Shown here: piece by piece, positions 8,708 to 17,106 of the stretch
Numbering within the stretch: position 1 is the stretch's first letter
How the letters are laid out: each line of letters opens with the position of its first letter
IMG/VR virus record: IMGVR_UViG_3300024999_000038
Coordinates: 86,269 to 150,268 of that record
Length of the DNA: 64,000 nucleotides
Strand: one strand, 5' to 3'
Source: a virus
The notes under the pieces: model-generated
The model's database searches: none
What the model was told of the DNA's origin: nothing
Seen by the model: the letters and a program-made list of their open reading frames with translations, nothing else
Translations under genes and position numbers: made by a program

Positions 8708-8977
8708 ATGGCAATTTGCGGATATTGTAATAAAGATATGTCAAAAGTTAATTCGTGTGTTGAGGTTGCAATTACAATCAACAAAGAAGTGTATAAACCA
8801 ATACCTTATGGTCAAGAAACAAGAATTAATTGGGAATCTGAAAGATGTCATGATTGTAATATTGAACAAGGTGGATTACATCATCCAGGTTGCGATGTAG
8901 AAGAATGTCCTGTATGTCATGGTCAATTAATTTCTTGTGGATGTATAGATGATGAGGAGAAAGAAGAAATTGACTAG
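8708..8977 (+). CDS. Zinc-finger phage protein
   Basis: 89 residues. Cys pairs CGYC (4-7), CHDC near 48 and the C-terminal HHPGCDVEECPVCHGQLISCGC indicate two zinc sites. Proteins with this HHPGCD-ECPxCxGQxxSCxC tail are common small phage proteins of unknown role. Start after GAAAGGCAGAGGTTATAAGTT. Confidence 0.8.
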   Translation: MAICGYCNKDMSKVNSCVEVAITINKEVYKPIPYGQETRINWESERCHDCNIEQGGLHHPGCDVEECPVCHGQLISCGCIDDEEKEEID

Positions 8978-9019
8978 AAAAAGTGTAAAAGAAGCTGTTT
9001 AGGAAAGGAGGTATTAGGT

Positions 9020-9307
9020 ATGGAAAGCTATCCTGAGAAATTAGTTCAAACTGTAATTGAATACTTAGAAGAAACCAAAGGAGCAAAGATATTTCATTAT
9101 GACTCATACACTGGGACACCTTACAAAGACAAGTCTATTACAGATACTACTTATCGTATTTATGTTTTATATGGTAATTTATTTGAAGTTTTTAGTTATA
9201 CTATAAATTCTAAACCAGAATGGAATTTTGATGAAGTATCAGTTAGTTCTATGATTGCTTGGGAAATTAAAGAGTGTTATGAGAAGTCAGGTTGGCCTTG
9301 GAGTTAA
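9020..9307 (+). CDS. Hypothetical protein
   Basis: 95 residues, start after GGAAAGGAGGTATTAGGT. Mixed alpha/beta, acidic, Trp-rich C terminus (KSGWPWS). No family recognised. Confidence 0.65.
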   Translation: MESYPEKLVQTVIEYLEETKGAKIFHYDSYTGTPYKDKSITDTTYRIYVLYGNLFEVFSYTINSKPEWNFDEVSVSSMIAWEIKECYEKSGWPWS

Positions 9308-9333
9308 TTTGAGGGAATGGCAGGTGGTTTAAA

Positions 9334-9519
9334 TTGTTTGATGAAGATAATTATATGACGGTTACAGAAGCATCTAAAGCAATAGGTAAAACAAAACAAG
9401 AAACACTTGAACTTATTGAAAAGTATCAAATTAGGAAGTTTAAAGCGTTTCCTAATGATACTAGATTTTTGGTTTCAATGAAAGATGTTAATTTAATTTT
9501 AATGAGAAAAAGTCGTTAA
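9334..9519 (+). CDS. Excisionase/MerR-type HTH protein, TTG start
   Basis: 61 residues. YMTVTEASKAIGKTKQETLELI followed by KFKAFPNDTRFLVSMKDV is the winged-helix pattern of excisionase-family DNA-binding proteins (helix-turn-helix, then a basic wing). TTG start after CAGGTGG. It may bind DNA as a recombination directionality factor or small repressor; no integrase is nearby, so the target is open. Confidence 0.65.
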   Translation: MFDEDNYMTVTEASKAIGKTKQETLELIEKYQIRKFKAFPNDTRFLVSMKDVNLILMRKSR

Positions 9520-9544
9520 AACAAAAGTTTGAAAGGATTATGAT

Positions 9545-9652
9545 ATGGGTTGGGAAGAAAGAGAAAAGCAAGAAATTACTAATCTAATATTTGATATATC
9601 TATGATATTAATATTTTGTATATTATTTGTTTTTGTTGTTATAACCCTATGA
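9545..9652 (+). CDS. Single-pass membrane mini-protein
   Basis: 35 residues: a charged cytoplasmic N terminus (WEEREKQE) and one membrane helix to the C terminus. Start after GAAAGGATTATGAT. Small single-span proteins of this sort are frequent in phages; no function assigned. Confidence 0.6.
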   Translation: MGWEEREKQEITNLIFDISMILIFCILFVFVVITL

Positions 9653-9732
9653 ATCGAGAGTTTTATGCTAGTTATGGTTATGAAAAACGTAGTAAATCGA
9701 AGAATTAGCGAGCATGAGAGAGGTGGATTTTT

Positions 9733-10122
9733 ATGGATGAAAAATTAACGCACTTAGAAAATCTTGCTTTGGCTTTAATGCAACAAAGTGAACCAAAAGA
9801 GACTTTACCAATGACAAAAGATTGCAAGTATTGTACACATTACTCCGAAGTTAAATGTTATGCAGGTGGTTTTAAATTAAACCAAGATAAAATCATTGAC
9901 GAGTGTTATTATTCAAAAGGTAAACGTAGAACCATTGAATCTTTACATCCAATGATAGATTCAGGTGAATTAGGGGTATTTGAGTTTGAAAATATAGAAC
10001 TTACTGAGAATGAAAAAGTGATTGAAGAATTAAGAGAAGATGCATTAAAAAAGTTATTTCAAAGTTTAGGGGTTAGTTTGGCAGATATAATTGGAGAAAA
10101 TAGAATAAAGGAGGGAATATAA
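9733..10122 (+). CDS. Hypothetical Cys-containing protein
   Basis: 129 residues. An N-terminal helix is followed by CKYCTHYSEVKCY plus a further Cys, a possible zinc site at residues 31-60, and an acidic helical C terminus. Start after GAGAGAGGTGGATTTTT. The stop overlaps the next start (TAATG). Confidence 0.65.
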   Translation: MDEKLTHLENLALALMQQSEPKETLPMTKDCKYCTHYSEVKCYAGGFKLNQDKIIDECYYSKGKRRTIESLHPMIDSGELGVFEFENIELTENEKVIEELREDALKKLFQSLGVSLADIIGENRIKEGI

Positions 10123-10310
10123 TGGATATTAATTATTTGAAACATCTTAGAAAAATTTATGAAAATTATTCGAATATTAACGGAAAAGAAATAAAAATAA
10201 TGTGGAATATTATTGGAAGATATGTTGGAGAAATAGAAAGTGGTGAAATTGATTATAGTGCTTTTGGAAAATATGTTGGAAATATAATAAATGAAGCTAA
10301 TATAAAATAG
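10122..10310 (+). CDS. Hypothetical small helical protein
   Basis: 62 residues, translationally coupled through TAATG to the preceding gene; GGAGGG lies inside that gene. A repeated phrase, GRYVGE and GKYVGN, suggests two similar helical hairpins. Function unknown. Confidence 0.6.
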   Translation: MDINYLKHLRKIYENYSNINGKEIKIMWNIIGRYVGEIESGEIDYSAFGKYVGNIINEANIK

Positions 10311-10384
10311 ATATTTTATCCTAGTTTGAAGCTAGAGACTCAAAGCATTTAAGAGCATGAGAAAGTATGGAGGAGGTTAAAATT

Positions 10385-10714
10385 ATGGAACAAAAGGAAT
10401 TACATATCTGGATGGGTACACCTGATTTAAATAGTAGAGATGTGTTATTTACCACCTTTGATGAAACGGATACAGCATTACAAAATGGTCATAATAGAGT
10501 AAATACAGTACAACCTCATTTTTGTAGCACAGAATGGATAGTAAGAGGGTATCGAGTATTTATTCATATGCTAGATGGTAAAGTGGTTGAAATGAAACTA
10601 GGTTACATTGGTAATTGTGGTAGAGAAGTTAAGATTTCTACTGCTCTTGAGAAAATGATGTTATCCAATTGTTTTGGGAAAGCGACTAGGGATTATGATA
10701 AAGGAGCGAATTAA
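10385..10714 (+). CDS. Hypothetical protein
   Basis: 109 residues; the start chosen follows GGAGGAGGTTAAAATT rather than the ATG six codons earlier, which lies within that ribosome site. Beta-rich, with Cys and Trp residues. The end carries the AAAGGAG for the phosphoesterase gene, so the pair is cotranscribed. Confidence 0.65.
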   Translation: MEQKELHIWMGTPDLNSRDVLFTTFDETDTALQNGHNRVNTVQPHFCSTEWIVRGYRVFIHMLDGKVVEMKLGYIGNCGREVKISTALEKMMLSNCFGKATRDYDKGAN

Positions 10715-10715
10715 T

Positions 10716-11252
10716 ATGAGCGATAACCATAAAAACAAAATTTTCATGATTTCAGATCCACATTTCCATCATGAAAACATTATCAAATATGAGAGCAGAC
10801 CATTTGAAAATGCTGAACAAATGACTAAAACAATTATTAAAAATTGGAATAAAGTTGTTCATAGAGATGATGAAGTTTTCTGTTTAGGGGATGTTTGCTT
10901 TAAAAATAAAGAAATTACAACAGAAATTGTTCAGCAATTAAATGGAATCAAAACATTAATCTTAGGAAATCATGATAGATCAAAATCAGTAACTTGGTGG
11001 AAAAGTGTAGGATTTCAAGAGGTGAGTAAATATCCTATTATTGTTGGTGATTTTTATATTCTATCACATGAACCAATTTATTTGACTGAAGCAATGCCTT
11101 ATGCAAATATTCATGGACATATTCATCATCTGAAATATGAAGGTGAACAACATTTTAATGTTAGTGTTGAGTGTATTGATTATACTCCTATGGATTTTGA
11201 GGATATTAAGAAGGAAATTTTTATTAGAAATATGGAGGAGGAAAAGGAATGA
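10716..11252 (+). CDS. Calcineurin-like metallophosphoesterase (phage type)
   Basis: 178 residues. The metal motifs are in order: SDPHFHHENI (DxH), CLGDV (GDxx), LGNHD (GNHD), LSHEP and HGHIHH (GHxH). This compact type is common in phages and hydrolyses phosphomono- or diesters; substrate unknown. Start after AAAGGAGCGAATTAAT. Confidence 0.9.
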   Translation: MSDNHKNKIFMISDPHFHHENIIKYESRPFENAEQMTKTIIKNWNKVVHRDDEVFCLGDVCFKNKEITTEIVQQLNGIKTLILGNHDRSKSVTWWKSVGFQEVSKYPIIVGDFYILSHEPIYLTEAMPYANIHGHIHHLKYEGEQHFNVSVECIDYTPMDFEDIKKEIFIRNMEEEKE

Positions 11253-11656
11253 AAGATATGACACTTACACAAGCACCTGAATTGACTGAGGAAGAATTAG
11301 AAATGGTAGAAGAAGATCAAGTAAAGGTGATCAGAGGAAAATGTTATTTTGTTTTTGAAAATGGAAAGATCAAAAGTTACTGTAAAGATTTTGATGAGTA
11401 TGAAAAGGAAATGCTTAAAAACGAATATACTATCTATGATTTAATAGATGGGAAAAGTTTCGCAGAATCATTAAAATACAATGGGTTTACTGATTATGAT
11501 GGAAGTTTGTGTGAAATATTTGTTAATGACTATGTTACCAATCTTGGTATTTGGAGCAATAATTTTCATCAAGGAGAAGGATTTTATGTAAGTCTTAAAG
11601 ACTTTAAAAAACTATGTGGTCAATACAAAGTTGAAATTAATTGGGCAAACAAGTAA
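11249..11656 (+). CDS. Hypothetical acidic protein
   Basis: 135 residues; the start overlaps the phosphoesterase stop, with GGAGGAGGAAAAGG directly upstream. Acidic N terminus (LTEEELEMVEEDQ) and an aromatic-rich core. No family recognised. Confidence 0.65.
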   Translation: MKDMTLTQAPELTEEELEMVEEDQVKVIRGKCYFVFENGKIKSYCKDFDEYEKEMLKNEYTIYDLIDGKSFAESLKYNGFTDYDGSLCEIFVNDYVTNLGIWSNNFHQGEGFYVSLKDFKKLCGQYKVEINWANK

Positions 11657-11700
11657 TCCCTCGAATAACGCATTTGATGTTTAAGTGAGGAGAATGGTTG

Positions 11701-11887
11701 ATGGATTTCAAAGGTAAAGATAAAACCTATATTGACGAATGGGTTAGAACGATGTTACCTAATCTTGATTTATCAGCATATGAAAGATTAGGATATCTAA
11801 GGGGATATTTCAGGATACAAAGGGAAGTTGGATGGGTATTTTCAAGAACAGTATGAGCAATTGATTGATATTTTGACTAAGCAATAA
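11701..11887 (+). pseudogene. Small gene with apparent +1 frameshift
   Basis: The ATG at 11701 begins a frame reading MDFKGKDKTYIDEWV..., which stops at 11856 after 51 codons. In the +1 frame a clearly coding segment (LDGYFQEQYEQLIDILTKQ) begins near 11819 and stops at 11885-11887. One extra base around ATACAAAGGGAAG would join the two. Either the gene is broken, a base is misread, or both frames are used by frameshifting. Confidence 0.55.
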
Positions 11888-11963
11888 AACAAACACTTGG
11901 AATTTAGTAGTAGAAAAATCATGTAAATGGAAGTATAATAGAGCATGAGCGAGGTGTAAAATC

Positions 11964-12149
11964 ATGCAAGATATTATCAACGCTATTAAAATTTCAAATA
12001 ATCCTAATGAAGTGAAGCAAATGTTAAAAGCATTGAAAATTAAAGAAGTGATTAAAATAGCAAATGGTCTGAATGTTTATATCAGAGGAAATGAGAACAA
12101 AACTGAAGTAATTAGTAATATTATTTTAGGGATTATTAAAGAAACTTGA
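11964..12149 (+). CDS. Hypothetical small helical protein
   Basis: 61 residues, all helical and basic: AIKISNNPNEVKQMLKALKI, then a second helix. It follows the leader AGAGCATGAGCGAGGTGTAA, which resembles the leaders at 9709 and 10350. Function unknown. Confidence 0.6.
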   Translation: MQDIINAIKISNNPNEVKQMLKALKIKEVIKIANGLNVYIRGNENKTEVISNIILGIIKET

Positions 12150-12161
12150 AGGAATGATTAA

Positions 12162-12368
12162 ATGAATATTGATTACTCAAAGTTCACGCTAAAATGTGGT
12201 GGAAACGGTTACAATGATTGTGGTCAAAATGAAAAACAAAGATGCTGTGTGGCGTGTGATAAATATGAAGAGTGTGTTAAAAAAGGTTGGACTTGCTTTC
12301 CTTTAAAAGATTTATTTAATAATGATCCACTGGAATGTCCTGCATTGTATTTGAAAATTGAACGATAA
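12162..12368 (+). CDS. Cysteine-rich small protein
   Basis: 68 residues with Cys at CGGNGYNDCGQ, CCVACDKYEEC and further single Cys; eight in all before residue 60, suggesting two metal sites. Start after GAAGGAATGATTAA. No family recognised. Confidence 0.65.
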   Translation: MNIDYSKFTLKCGGNGYNDCGQNEKQRCCVACDKYEECVKKGWTCFPLKDLFNNDPLECPALYLKIER

Positions 12369-12397
12369 ATCATAATAGTAGTAGGAGGTTTAATTAA

Positions 12398-12577
12398 ATG
12401 AAAACAGATATATCTCAAGTAGGCATGTGGTGGAAATGGAATGAGCATTGTGATAATTGTGGTAGAAAGATTAGAGACTATGATGAATTTTCTTCAAGTG
12501 CTGAACCGGATGTGGATAAAGAAGATTATTGTTTGGATTGCATGAGAAAGAAATTAGATGGTGTTGTTGAATTATAA
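12398..12577 (+). CDS. Zinc-finger mini-protein
   Basis: 59 residues, start after GTAGGAGGTTTAATTAA. CDNCGRK (residues 18-24) and CLDCMRK (45-51) form a LIM- or treble-clef-like zinc site. Function unknown. Confidence 0.7.
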   Translation: MKTDISQVGMWWKWNEHCDNCGRKIRDYDEFSSSAEPDVDKEDYCLDCMRKKLDGVVEL

Positions 12578-12596
12578 AATAAATATTTGTAAAGTG

Positions 12597-12625
12597 TTGA
12601 TTTTATAATTTGTATATGATAGAAT
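12597..12625 (+). promoter_or_regulatory. Sigma-A-type promoter
   Basis: TTGATT, 17-base spacer, TAGAAT preceded by TGA (extended -10). The 12-mer AAATAAATATTT sits just upstream at 12577-12588. Likely drives the group starting with the gene at 12659. Confidence 0.6.
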
Positions 12626-12658
12626 ATGGGTAAGAAGAATTTGAGGAGGAGATTTATT

Positions 12659-12883
12659 ATGGAAAAGAAAATGGTAAGATTCACTATGACAATCGTTAGG
12701 GATATAGAGGTAGATTTAGCCGATTATCAAAATATGGGTAGTGAAAAACATCCAGAATCACCATGTAAAACTATTGAGGACGCATCTGAATTTAATATGG
12801 AATGTGACAAAGAAGATCCATTTGCTTTTATTGATGATAAAGATACTAAAATTGAAATGAAATATGAGATATTACCAGAATAG
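12659..12883 (+). CDS. Hypothetical small protein
   Basis: 74 residues; the ATG follows GAGGAGGAGATTTATT about 34 bases after the predicted -10. The N terminus MEKKMVRFTMTIVRDIEVDL is a beta hairpin; the C-terminal part is acidic. Function unknown. Confidence 0.7.
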   Translation: MEKKMVRFTMTIVRDIEVDLADYQNMGSEKHPESPCKTIEDASEFNMECDKEDPFAFIDDKDTKIEMKYEILPE

Positions 12884-12899
12884 AAAGGTGGAAGATAAA

Positions 12900-13097
12900 A
12901 TGTCGGAAAGTATTAAACCTGAATGTCAACTATCTGGAATTAATGGAAATGTATTTAACATAATTGGAACAGTTTCAAAAGCATTAAGAAATGCAGGATT
13001 GAGAGATAAAGCAGTTGAATTTTCTGATAGAGCTGTGCAACAAGAAAGTTATGATGCTGTGTTGAGATTGTGTTTTGAATATGTTGATGTTTGTTAG
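12900..13097 (+). CDS. Small conserved phage protein
   Basis: 65 residues, start after AAAGGTGGAAGATAAA. The sequence CQLSGINGNVFNIIGTVSKAL with a C-terminal SYDAVLRLCFEYVDV is a pattern I recognise in small conserved proteins of many phages and ICEs; function unknown. Confidence 0.75.
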   Translation: MSESIKPECQLSGINGNVFNIIGTVSKALRNAGLRDKAVEFSDRAVQQESYDAVLRLCFEYVDVC

Positions 13098-13105
13098 AAA
13101 GTCAA

Positions 13106-13140
13106 ATCCTGAAACCATTGGTACATAATGGTTTCAGGAT
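13106..13140 (+). terminator. Perfect 13-bp stem-loop
   Basis: ATCCTGAAACCAT and its exact complement ATGGTTTCAGGAT flank a nine-base loop, eight bases after a stop codon. A T run is missing, so it may act with Rho or protect the 3' end. Confidence 0.55.
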
Positions 13141-13195
13141 ACATAATATGGCATAAATGACGTAATTGAATGTAATTTAAGGAGGAGGAAAATAC

Positions 13196-13804
13196 ATGAA
13201 AGACAAACTATTAAACACATTCTCAACTGAAAGTAATGGAGAAATCATTAGAATCAATATTCTAGAAACAGACAAAGGTATTGTCTTTGATATTGTCGGT
13301 AAGTCAATGGATGTTTTTATTAATGGAGAAGAATTTTACAGCAAATATGATAAGGAAGAATACAAATATATTCCATCTCATTTAAGAAGTTTTGTTGAAG
13401 AAAATATATGTTCTTGTGGAGACGGTTTAGTAAAAGAGGGATCTGAAGTTCAGTGTGATCTATTATTAGAAGGAAAAGAGTATTTCTTAAAGATTCCAAC
13501 CAAAAAAGCAAAGAAAAATACTTTGACATTAACTGATTGGCTCATTAATTATGAAATGTTAGTAGATGATGGTAAGATTACAGATAAGGAAAAAGAGAAG
13601 TTAAAATATAAAGAATTTTTAGATTTAGTAAAAGGTTTTGGATATGAAATGAAAGTTAGTCATGGTGGTAACGATTATGATAACTGGTATAATTTAGTAA
13701 TTCCCATTAATGATTTTGATTTAGACAAAATTAAGAAATGTTTGAAATTGTGGCAAGAATATAACCAATATTTAATTGACAACTATTTAGATGGGAAGTA
13801 TTAG
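13196..13804 (+). CDS. Hypothetical protein
   Basis: 202 residues, start after AGGAGGAGGAAAATAC. Beta-rich N-terminal half with CSCG, then a helical C-terminal half rich in Lys and aromatic residues. No family recognised; soluble. Confidence 0.65.
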   Translation: MKDKLLNTFSTESNGEIIRINILETDKGIVFDIVGKSMDVFINGEEFYSKYDKEEYKYIPSHLRSFVEENICSCGDGLVKEGSEVQCDLLLEGKEYFLKIPTKKAKKNTLTLTDWLINYEMLVDDGKITDKEKEKLKYKEFLDLVKGFGYEMKVSHGGNDYDNWYNLVIPINDFDLDKIKKCLKLWQEYNQYLIDNYLDGKY

Positions 13805-13819
13805 AGAAGGGAGATTTGG

Positions 13820-14155
13820 ATGATGGATGTTCCAAAAATGTCTAAGAAAGAATTAGAAGAGTTAAGTAAATTGGTTGAATTGCAAAAACAACTATTGAAA
13901 GATGAAGAAGTAAACAAATTAAAAGAGAAAGCAAAAGTAAAAATTGAAAAACTCAGAGAACAAAAAGATTTGATCCTTAGTTTAATTGATCATAGCAGAA
14001 CTTCTTGTAGTGATTCAAATGTTTGTAATGGATATGACTCTGCTGATTATGGTGCTAGGTGTACGAAATGTCATTTGATTGAATTATTTGATCAAGAATG
14101 GTCTGATGGTGAGTGGGAAATTGATTTTCATGTTACAATAACTAAGGTGCAATAA
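13820..14155 (+). CDS. Coiled-coil plus Cys-cluster protein
   Basis: 111 residues. Residues 8-60 are one long Lys/Glu/Leu helix with heptad character; then CSDSNVC and CTKCHLIE form a likely zinc site. ATG at 13820 or the adjacent one at 13823. Function unknown. Confidence 0.65.
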   Translation: MMDVPKMSKKELEELSKLVELQKQLLKDEEVNKLKEKAKVKIEKLREQKDLILSLIDHSRTSCSDSNVCNGYDSADYGARCTKCHLIELFDQEWSDGEWEIDFHVTITKVQ

Positions 14156-14195
14156 TCCTTCGAATCGTGAATTTTCTGGGAAAGGGAGTGAAAAA

Positions 14196-14360
14196 ATGTT
14201 AAGAGGTTGTGAATTAGATCATCTTAATAAGAATAATTATGTTTATATCGGAGGAAGTTATGACGGTTTTGTATGTGTTGCAAAAGAATTGTGGTATGCT
14301 TTATTAAATAGTGAAGAAAATCAAAAATTAATCAAATCAATGAAAAACAAAGCCGAGTAA
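14196..14360 (+). CDS. Hypothetical small protein
   Basis: 54 residues, start after AAAGGGAGTGAAAAA. YVYIGGSYDGFVCVAKELWYALLN looks like a compact alpha/beta unit. Function unknown. Confidence 0.6.
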   Translation: MLRGCELDHLNKNNYVYIGGSYDGFVCVAKELWYALLNSEENQKLIKSMKNKAE

Positions 14361-14392
14361 AATTAAGTTTTAATTGAAAGGGAGTAGTACAT

Positions 14393-14746
14393 ATGAATTT
14401 ATTAGGTGTAACTGTAAATATTTCTGCTGAAAAATTGAGAGTAGAGATATCTAGGAATGAAATCATTAAAGAAACTGACAAATCATTTAAAATGAAGAAT
14501 ACTAATGATTTGCTTTTTAGATGTTTAACTCTCATACCAAAAGATATTATTGGCAAGATTCAAAAAGGACATTACGGCGATCATGTTAACAGTTTTGAAA
14601 GAACTGTATGGGTTATAGAGAATGACAACGTAACCGAACAATCTTTGATAGAAAGACTTAAAGGAGAAATAAGAAAAGAGTTGGATATTAGGAAAAATCA
14701 TCTTGACAAAATGATAAGCAATATCAACAAAGAAATGGAGGATTAA
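14393..14746 (+). CDS. Hypothetical protein
   Basis: 117 residues, start after GAAAGGGAGTAGTACAT. Basic; the C-terminal 40 residues form an amphipathic helix. It ends two bases before the next start, so the pair is coupled. Confidence 0.65.
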   Translation: MNLLGVTVNISAEKLRVEISRNEIIKETDKSFKMKNTNDLLFRCLTLIPKDIIGKIQKGHYGDHVNSFERTVWVIENDNVTEQSLIERLKGEIRKELDIRKNHLDKMISNINKEMED

Positions 14747-14748
14747 AT

Positions 14749-15090
14749 ATGCAAGTAGGGGACAATATTTATCTAAAACCAACCAACAACGCAGCTAGAC
14801 GAACTTCTGAAATTAGAGAATGGAAAATCAAATCTGTTGGAAGAAAATATTTTGAAGCATGGGATGGAGAACGGGATCATTCTGCTATGAAGTTTTATAT
14901 TGAAGGTTTTAAACAAGTTACAAAATATTCTCCAGATTGGGTTGTATACTTTTCTAAACAAGAAATCTTAGATGAAAATGAATTTTATAAACTCTTTAAT
15001 GATATCAGAATATTTTTTGGAGGTTATAGCAAACCGAAATTAACATTAGAACAATTAAGGAATATTAAAAAGATCATTGATAGCGAATGA
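14749..15090 (+). CDS. Hypothetical protein with small beta domain
   Basis: 113 residues beginning MQVGDNIYLKP, an SH3-like opening, followed by a basic helical half. The ribosome site GGAGG is inside the preceding gene. No family recognised. Confidence 0.65.
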   Translation: MQVGDNIYLKPTNNAARRTSEIREWKIKSVGRKYFEAWDGERDHSAMKFYIEGFKQVTKYSPDWVVYFSKQEILDENEFYKLFNDIRIFFGGYSKPKLTLEQLRNIKKIIDSE

Positions 15091-15127
15091 AATTATTCAT
15101 TTATGGTACTAGAAAGGATTGATAAAA

Positions 15128-15364
15128 TTGTACAAACCAATTCCATTTATACAATTTTTTAAAACAAAAAGAGTTATAGAAATTGCTGATTTGATAGTTA
15201 CTAAAATTGAATCGTCTGAACAATATTATATTCATAAATTTAGATATAGTAATTATTATAGAATTGGAGATATTATTAGTAAAAAGGAATTTGAAGTTAT
15301 TTTATCTAAGGCTAAGAATCCAATTGTATTAAGTGATATTTACATTGATTTAGAACTGAAATAG
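15128..15364 (+). CDS. Hypothetical protein, TTG start
   Basis: 78 residues from TTG at 15128, correctly spaced from GAAAGGA; another TTG at 15119 abuts that site and is less likely. Basic with aromatic patches, no clear membrane span. Function unknown. Confidence 0.6.
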   Translation: MYKPIPFIQFFKTKRVIEIADLIVTKIESSEQYYIHKFRYSNYYRIGDIISKKEFEVILSKAKNPIVLSDIYIDLELK

Positions 15365-15382
15365 TTTTCGTATAATTCAAAT

Positions 15383-15424
15383 ATAATTATTGTATTCTAT
15401 CTAACAACATGATACAATAATTAT
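15383..15424 (+). promoter_or_regulatory. Promoter embedded in a 13-bp palindrome (operator)
   Basis: TTGTAT, 17-base spacer, TACAAT with TGA before it make a promoter for the UV endonuclease gene. The same bases lie in a perfect inverted repeat, ATAATTATTGTAT and ATACAATAATTAT, separated by 16 bases, so one half-site covers the -35 and the other the -10. This is the geometry of a repressor operator; no LexA box is visible here. Confidence 0.65.
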
Positions 15425-15451
15425 ATTAAGGTTATTAGGAGGAATACATAA

Positions 15452-16333
15452 ATGATCAGACATGTCGGATTCGCCTGTATGAGTAAAAAGTGTAACACTA
15501 AATATCAAACATTCCGATTAGCATCATTCAGTGAATACAGGTCGCGTCAAGCAATTGCTCACAATCTAAAAGAAACTGAGCGTACAATTCAACATTGTAT
15601 TTCAGAAGGAATTAAATTATTCAGAATAAGTTCTGATTTAGTTCCATTTGCTACACATGAAATCATGAAAGATATTGATTATATTTCTTGGATTGAATCT
15701 GATTTAAAAAGGATTGGTGATATAGCAAGAAATAATAATATGCTATTATCTATGCATCCATCTCAAATGTGTTGTATAAACAGTCCAAAACAAGAAGTTG
15801 TAAATAATTCTATCAAAGATTTAATGTATCATTATGATATTCTTAATACTATGGGCCTTACTGATTTTAATATTATCATTCATGTTGGTGGAGTTTATGG
15901 TAATAAATTAGAAGCAAAGAAGAGATTTGTTAGTGTATTTAATAGTTTGCCTGTTGATTTAAGAAATCATATCTTGCTTGAGAATGATGACAAAAGTTAT
16001 ACTGTTAATGATATAATGGAAATACACAAAGAAACTGGAGTTAGACTAGTGCTAGATTTTCACCACAATGTTTGTAATAATGATGGGACAGAATTAGATT
16101 TAGAAGCTGTATTTGCCACTTGTGGGGTTGGTAAAGTACCTAAGATACATCTTAGTTCACCTAAGAGTATTAAAGAGTTCAGAAGTCATTCTGACATGAT
16201 TGATTATGAATATTGTAGAGAGTTCTTTGAGAAGTATAAGGGATTAGAATTTGATGTTATGATTGAGGCTAAGGATAAGGATTTAGCTGTAGAGAAGTTT
16301 ATTGAGGATTATAGGAGGGAGATGAGATTATGA
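15452..16333 (+). CDS. uvsE: UV-damage endonuclease UvsE/UvdE
   Basis: 293 residues covering the TIM-barrel family: HVGFACMSKKCN at the N terminus, LFRISSDLVPFATH, LSMHPSQMCCINSP, IIIHVGGVYGNKLEAKKRF, LENDDKSYTVNDIM and LDFHHNVCN, with the His/Glu/Asp metal ligands in place. The enzyme nicks 5' of UV photoproducts to start excision repair. Start after AGGAGGAATACATAA behind its own palindromic promoter. Probably repairs phage DNA after UV exposure. Confidence 0.93.
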   Translation: MIRHVGFACMSKKCNTKYQTFRLASFSEYRSRQAIAHNLKETERTIQHCISEGIKLFRISSDLVPFATHEIMKDIDYISWIESDLKRIGDIARNNNMLLSMHPSQMCCINSPKQEVVNNSIKDLMYHYDILNTMGLTDFNIIIHVGGVYGNKLEAKKRFVSVFNSLPVDLRNHILLENDDKSYTVNDIMEIHKETGVRLVLDFHHNVCNNDGTELDLEAVFATCGVGKVPKIHLSSPKSIKEFRSHSDMIDYEYCREFFEKYKGLEFDVMIEAKDKDLAVEKFIEDYRREMRL

Positions 16334-16539
16334 TTATTAGTTTTGATAAAATAGTAGAAAGATTTATATCTGCACAAGGAATAAGAGCAGTTGTATTAAA
16401 AACTGAATTTATTAATGAAAGTGAATGCGAAATATCTTTACGTGGAGGATTTTCAACAAATGTAAAAGTAATTGAAGACAAATTGTATAAAGATGATATG
16501 TTATATTGCAGAGTTGAAGATTTGTTTTTATTCGGTTAA
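16330..16539 (+). CDS. Hypothetical small protein
   Basis: 69 residues, overlapping the uvsE stop by four bases (ATGA), hence cotranscribed. Beta-rich, with GGFSTNVKVIEDKLY. Could be a uvsE accessory factor, but nothing identifies it. Confidence 0.65.
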   Translation: MIISFDKIVERFISAQGIRAVVLKTEFINESECEISLRGGFSTNVKVIEDKLYKDDMLYCRVEDLFLFG

Positions 16540-16589
16540 ACAGTCCCAGAAAAGTGTGGTTTTAAGCTAAGTGAGAAAGGAGTAATTTT

Positions 16590-16826
16590 ATGCAAAAGGA
16601 AATGGATTATTCTGTTTGGGTAACTTTAGATAATAAGCGTTTAAAGATATCTGAAATGACCACAGATCATATTAAGAACTGTATTAAAATGATTAAACGT
16701 AGTAAATTTTTAGATGTTATGGAGCGTTATGATACAGTTCCAGAACCACCTCCAAGATATGTAGTTGACTATGATAAATATAAACCATATTTAAAAACTT
16801 TTAAGAATGAATTAGAAATACGTTGA
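16590..16826 (+). CDS. Hypothetical small protein
   Basis: 78 residues, start after GAGAAAGGAGTAATTTT. A beta hairpin, a helix (TDHIKNCIKMIKRSKF) and a Pro-rich basic tail. Preceded by the recurrent GGTTTTAAGCTAAG spacer. Function unknown. Confidence 0.65.
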   Translation: MQKEMDYSVWVTLDNKRLKISEMTTDHIKNCIKMIKRSKFLDVMERYDTVPEPPPRYVVDYDKYKPYLKTFKNELEIR

Positions 16827-16858
16827 AAGTGTAAATATAATTGTTTAGGAGGGTTTTT

Positions 16859-17017
16859 ATGGATATAAATGTATTTAATATCAAATGTACTAAATGCAAT
16901 CAAGGAGTATTCATAGGTAAAGCATTCGAAGAAAAATGTGATCATTGCGGAGAAAACATTTCGGATGAACTCATCGTTGCTTGTTTGGAAAATGTAAGCG
17001 AAGAATTAAAGAAATAG
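16859..17017 (+). CDS. Zinc-ribbon mini-protein
   Basis: 52 residues. CTKC (10-13) and CDHC (27-30) form a zinc ribbon, followed by an acidic helix. Start after TTAGGAGGGTTTTT. Confidence 0.72.
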   Translation: MDINVFNIKCTKCNQGVFIGKAFEEKCDHCGENISDELIVACLENVSEELKK

Positions 17018-17106
17018 TGTTTACCATGAACATCTAGTTTTATCTTGAGAGTTTTAAAATAGCTGTTGTCTTGGATATAATTTATTTCTAAAGAGGAGTG
17101 GCAAAA

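Noticed and set aside
8649-8900. Overlapping + strand frame of 83 codons
   Set aside because: Shadow of the zinc-finger gene at 8708, which has the Cys motifs; this frame has no ribosome site and an odd composition.
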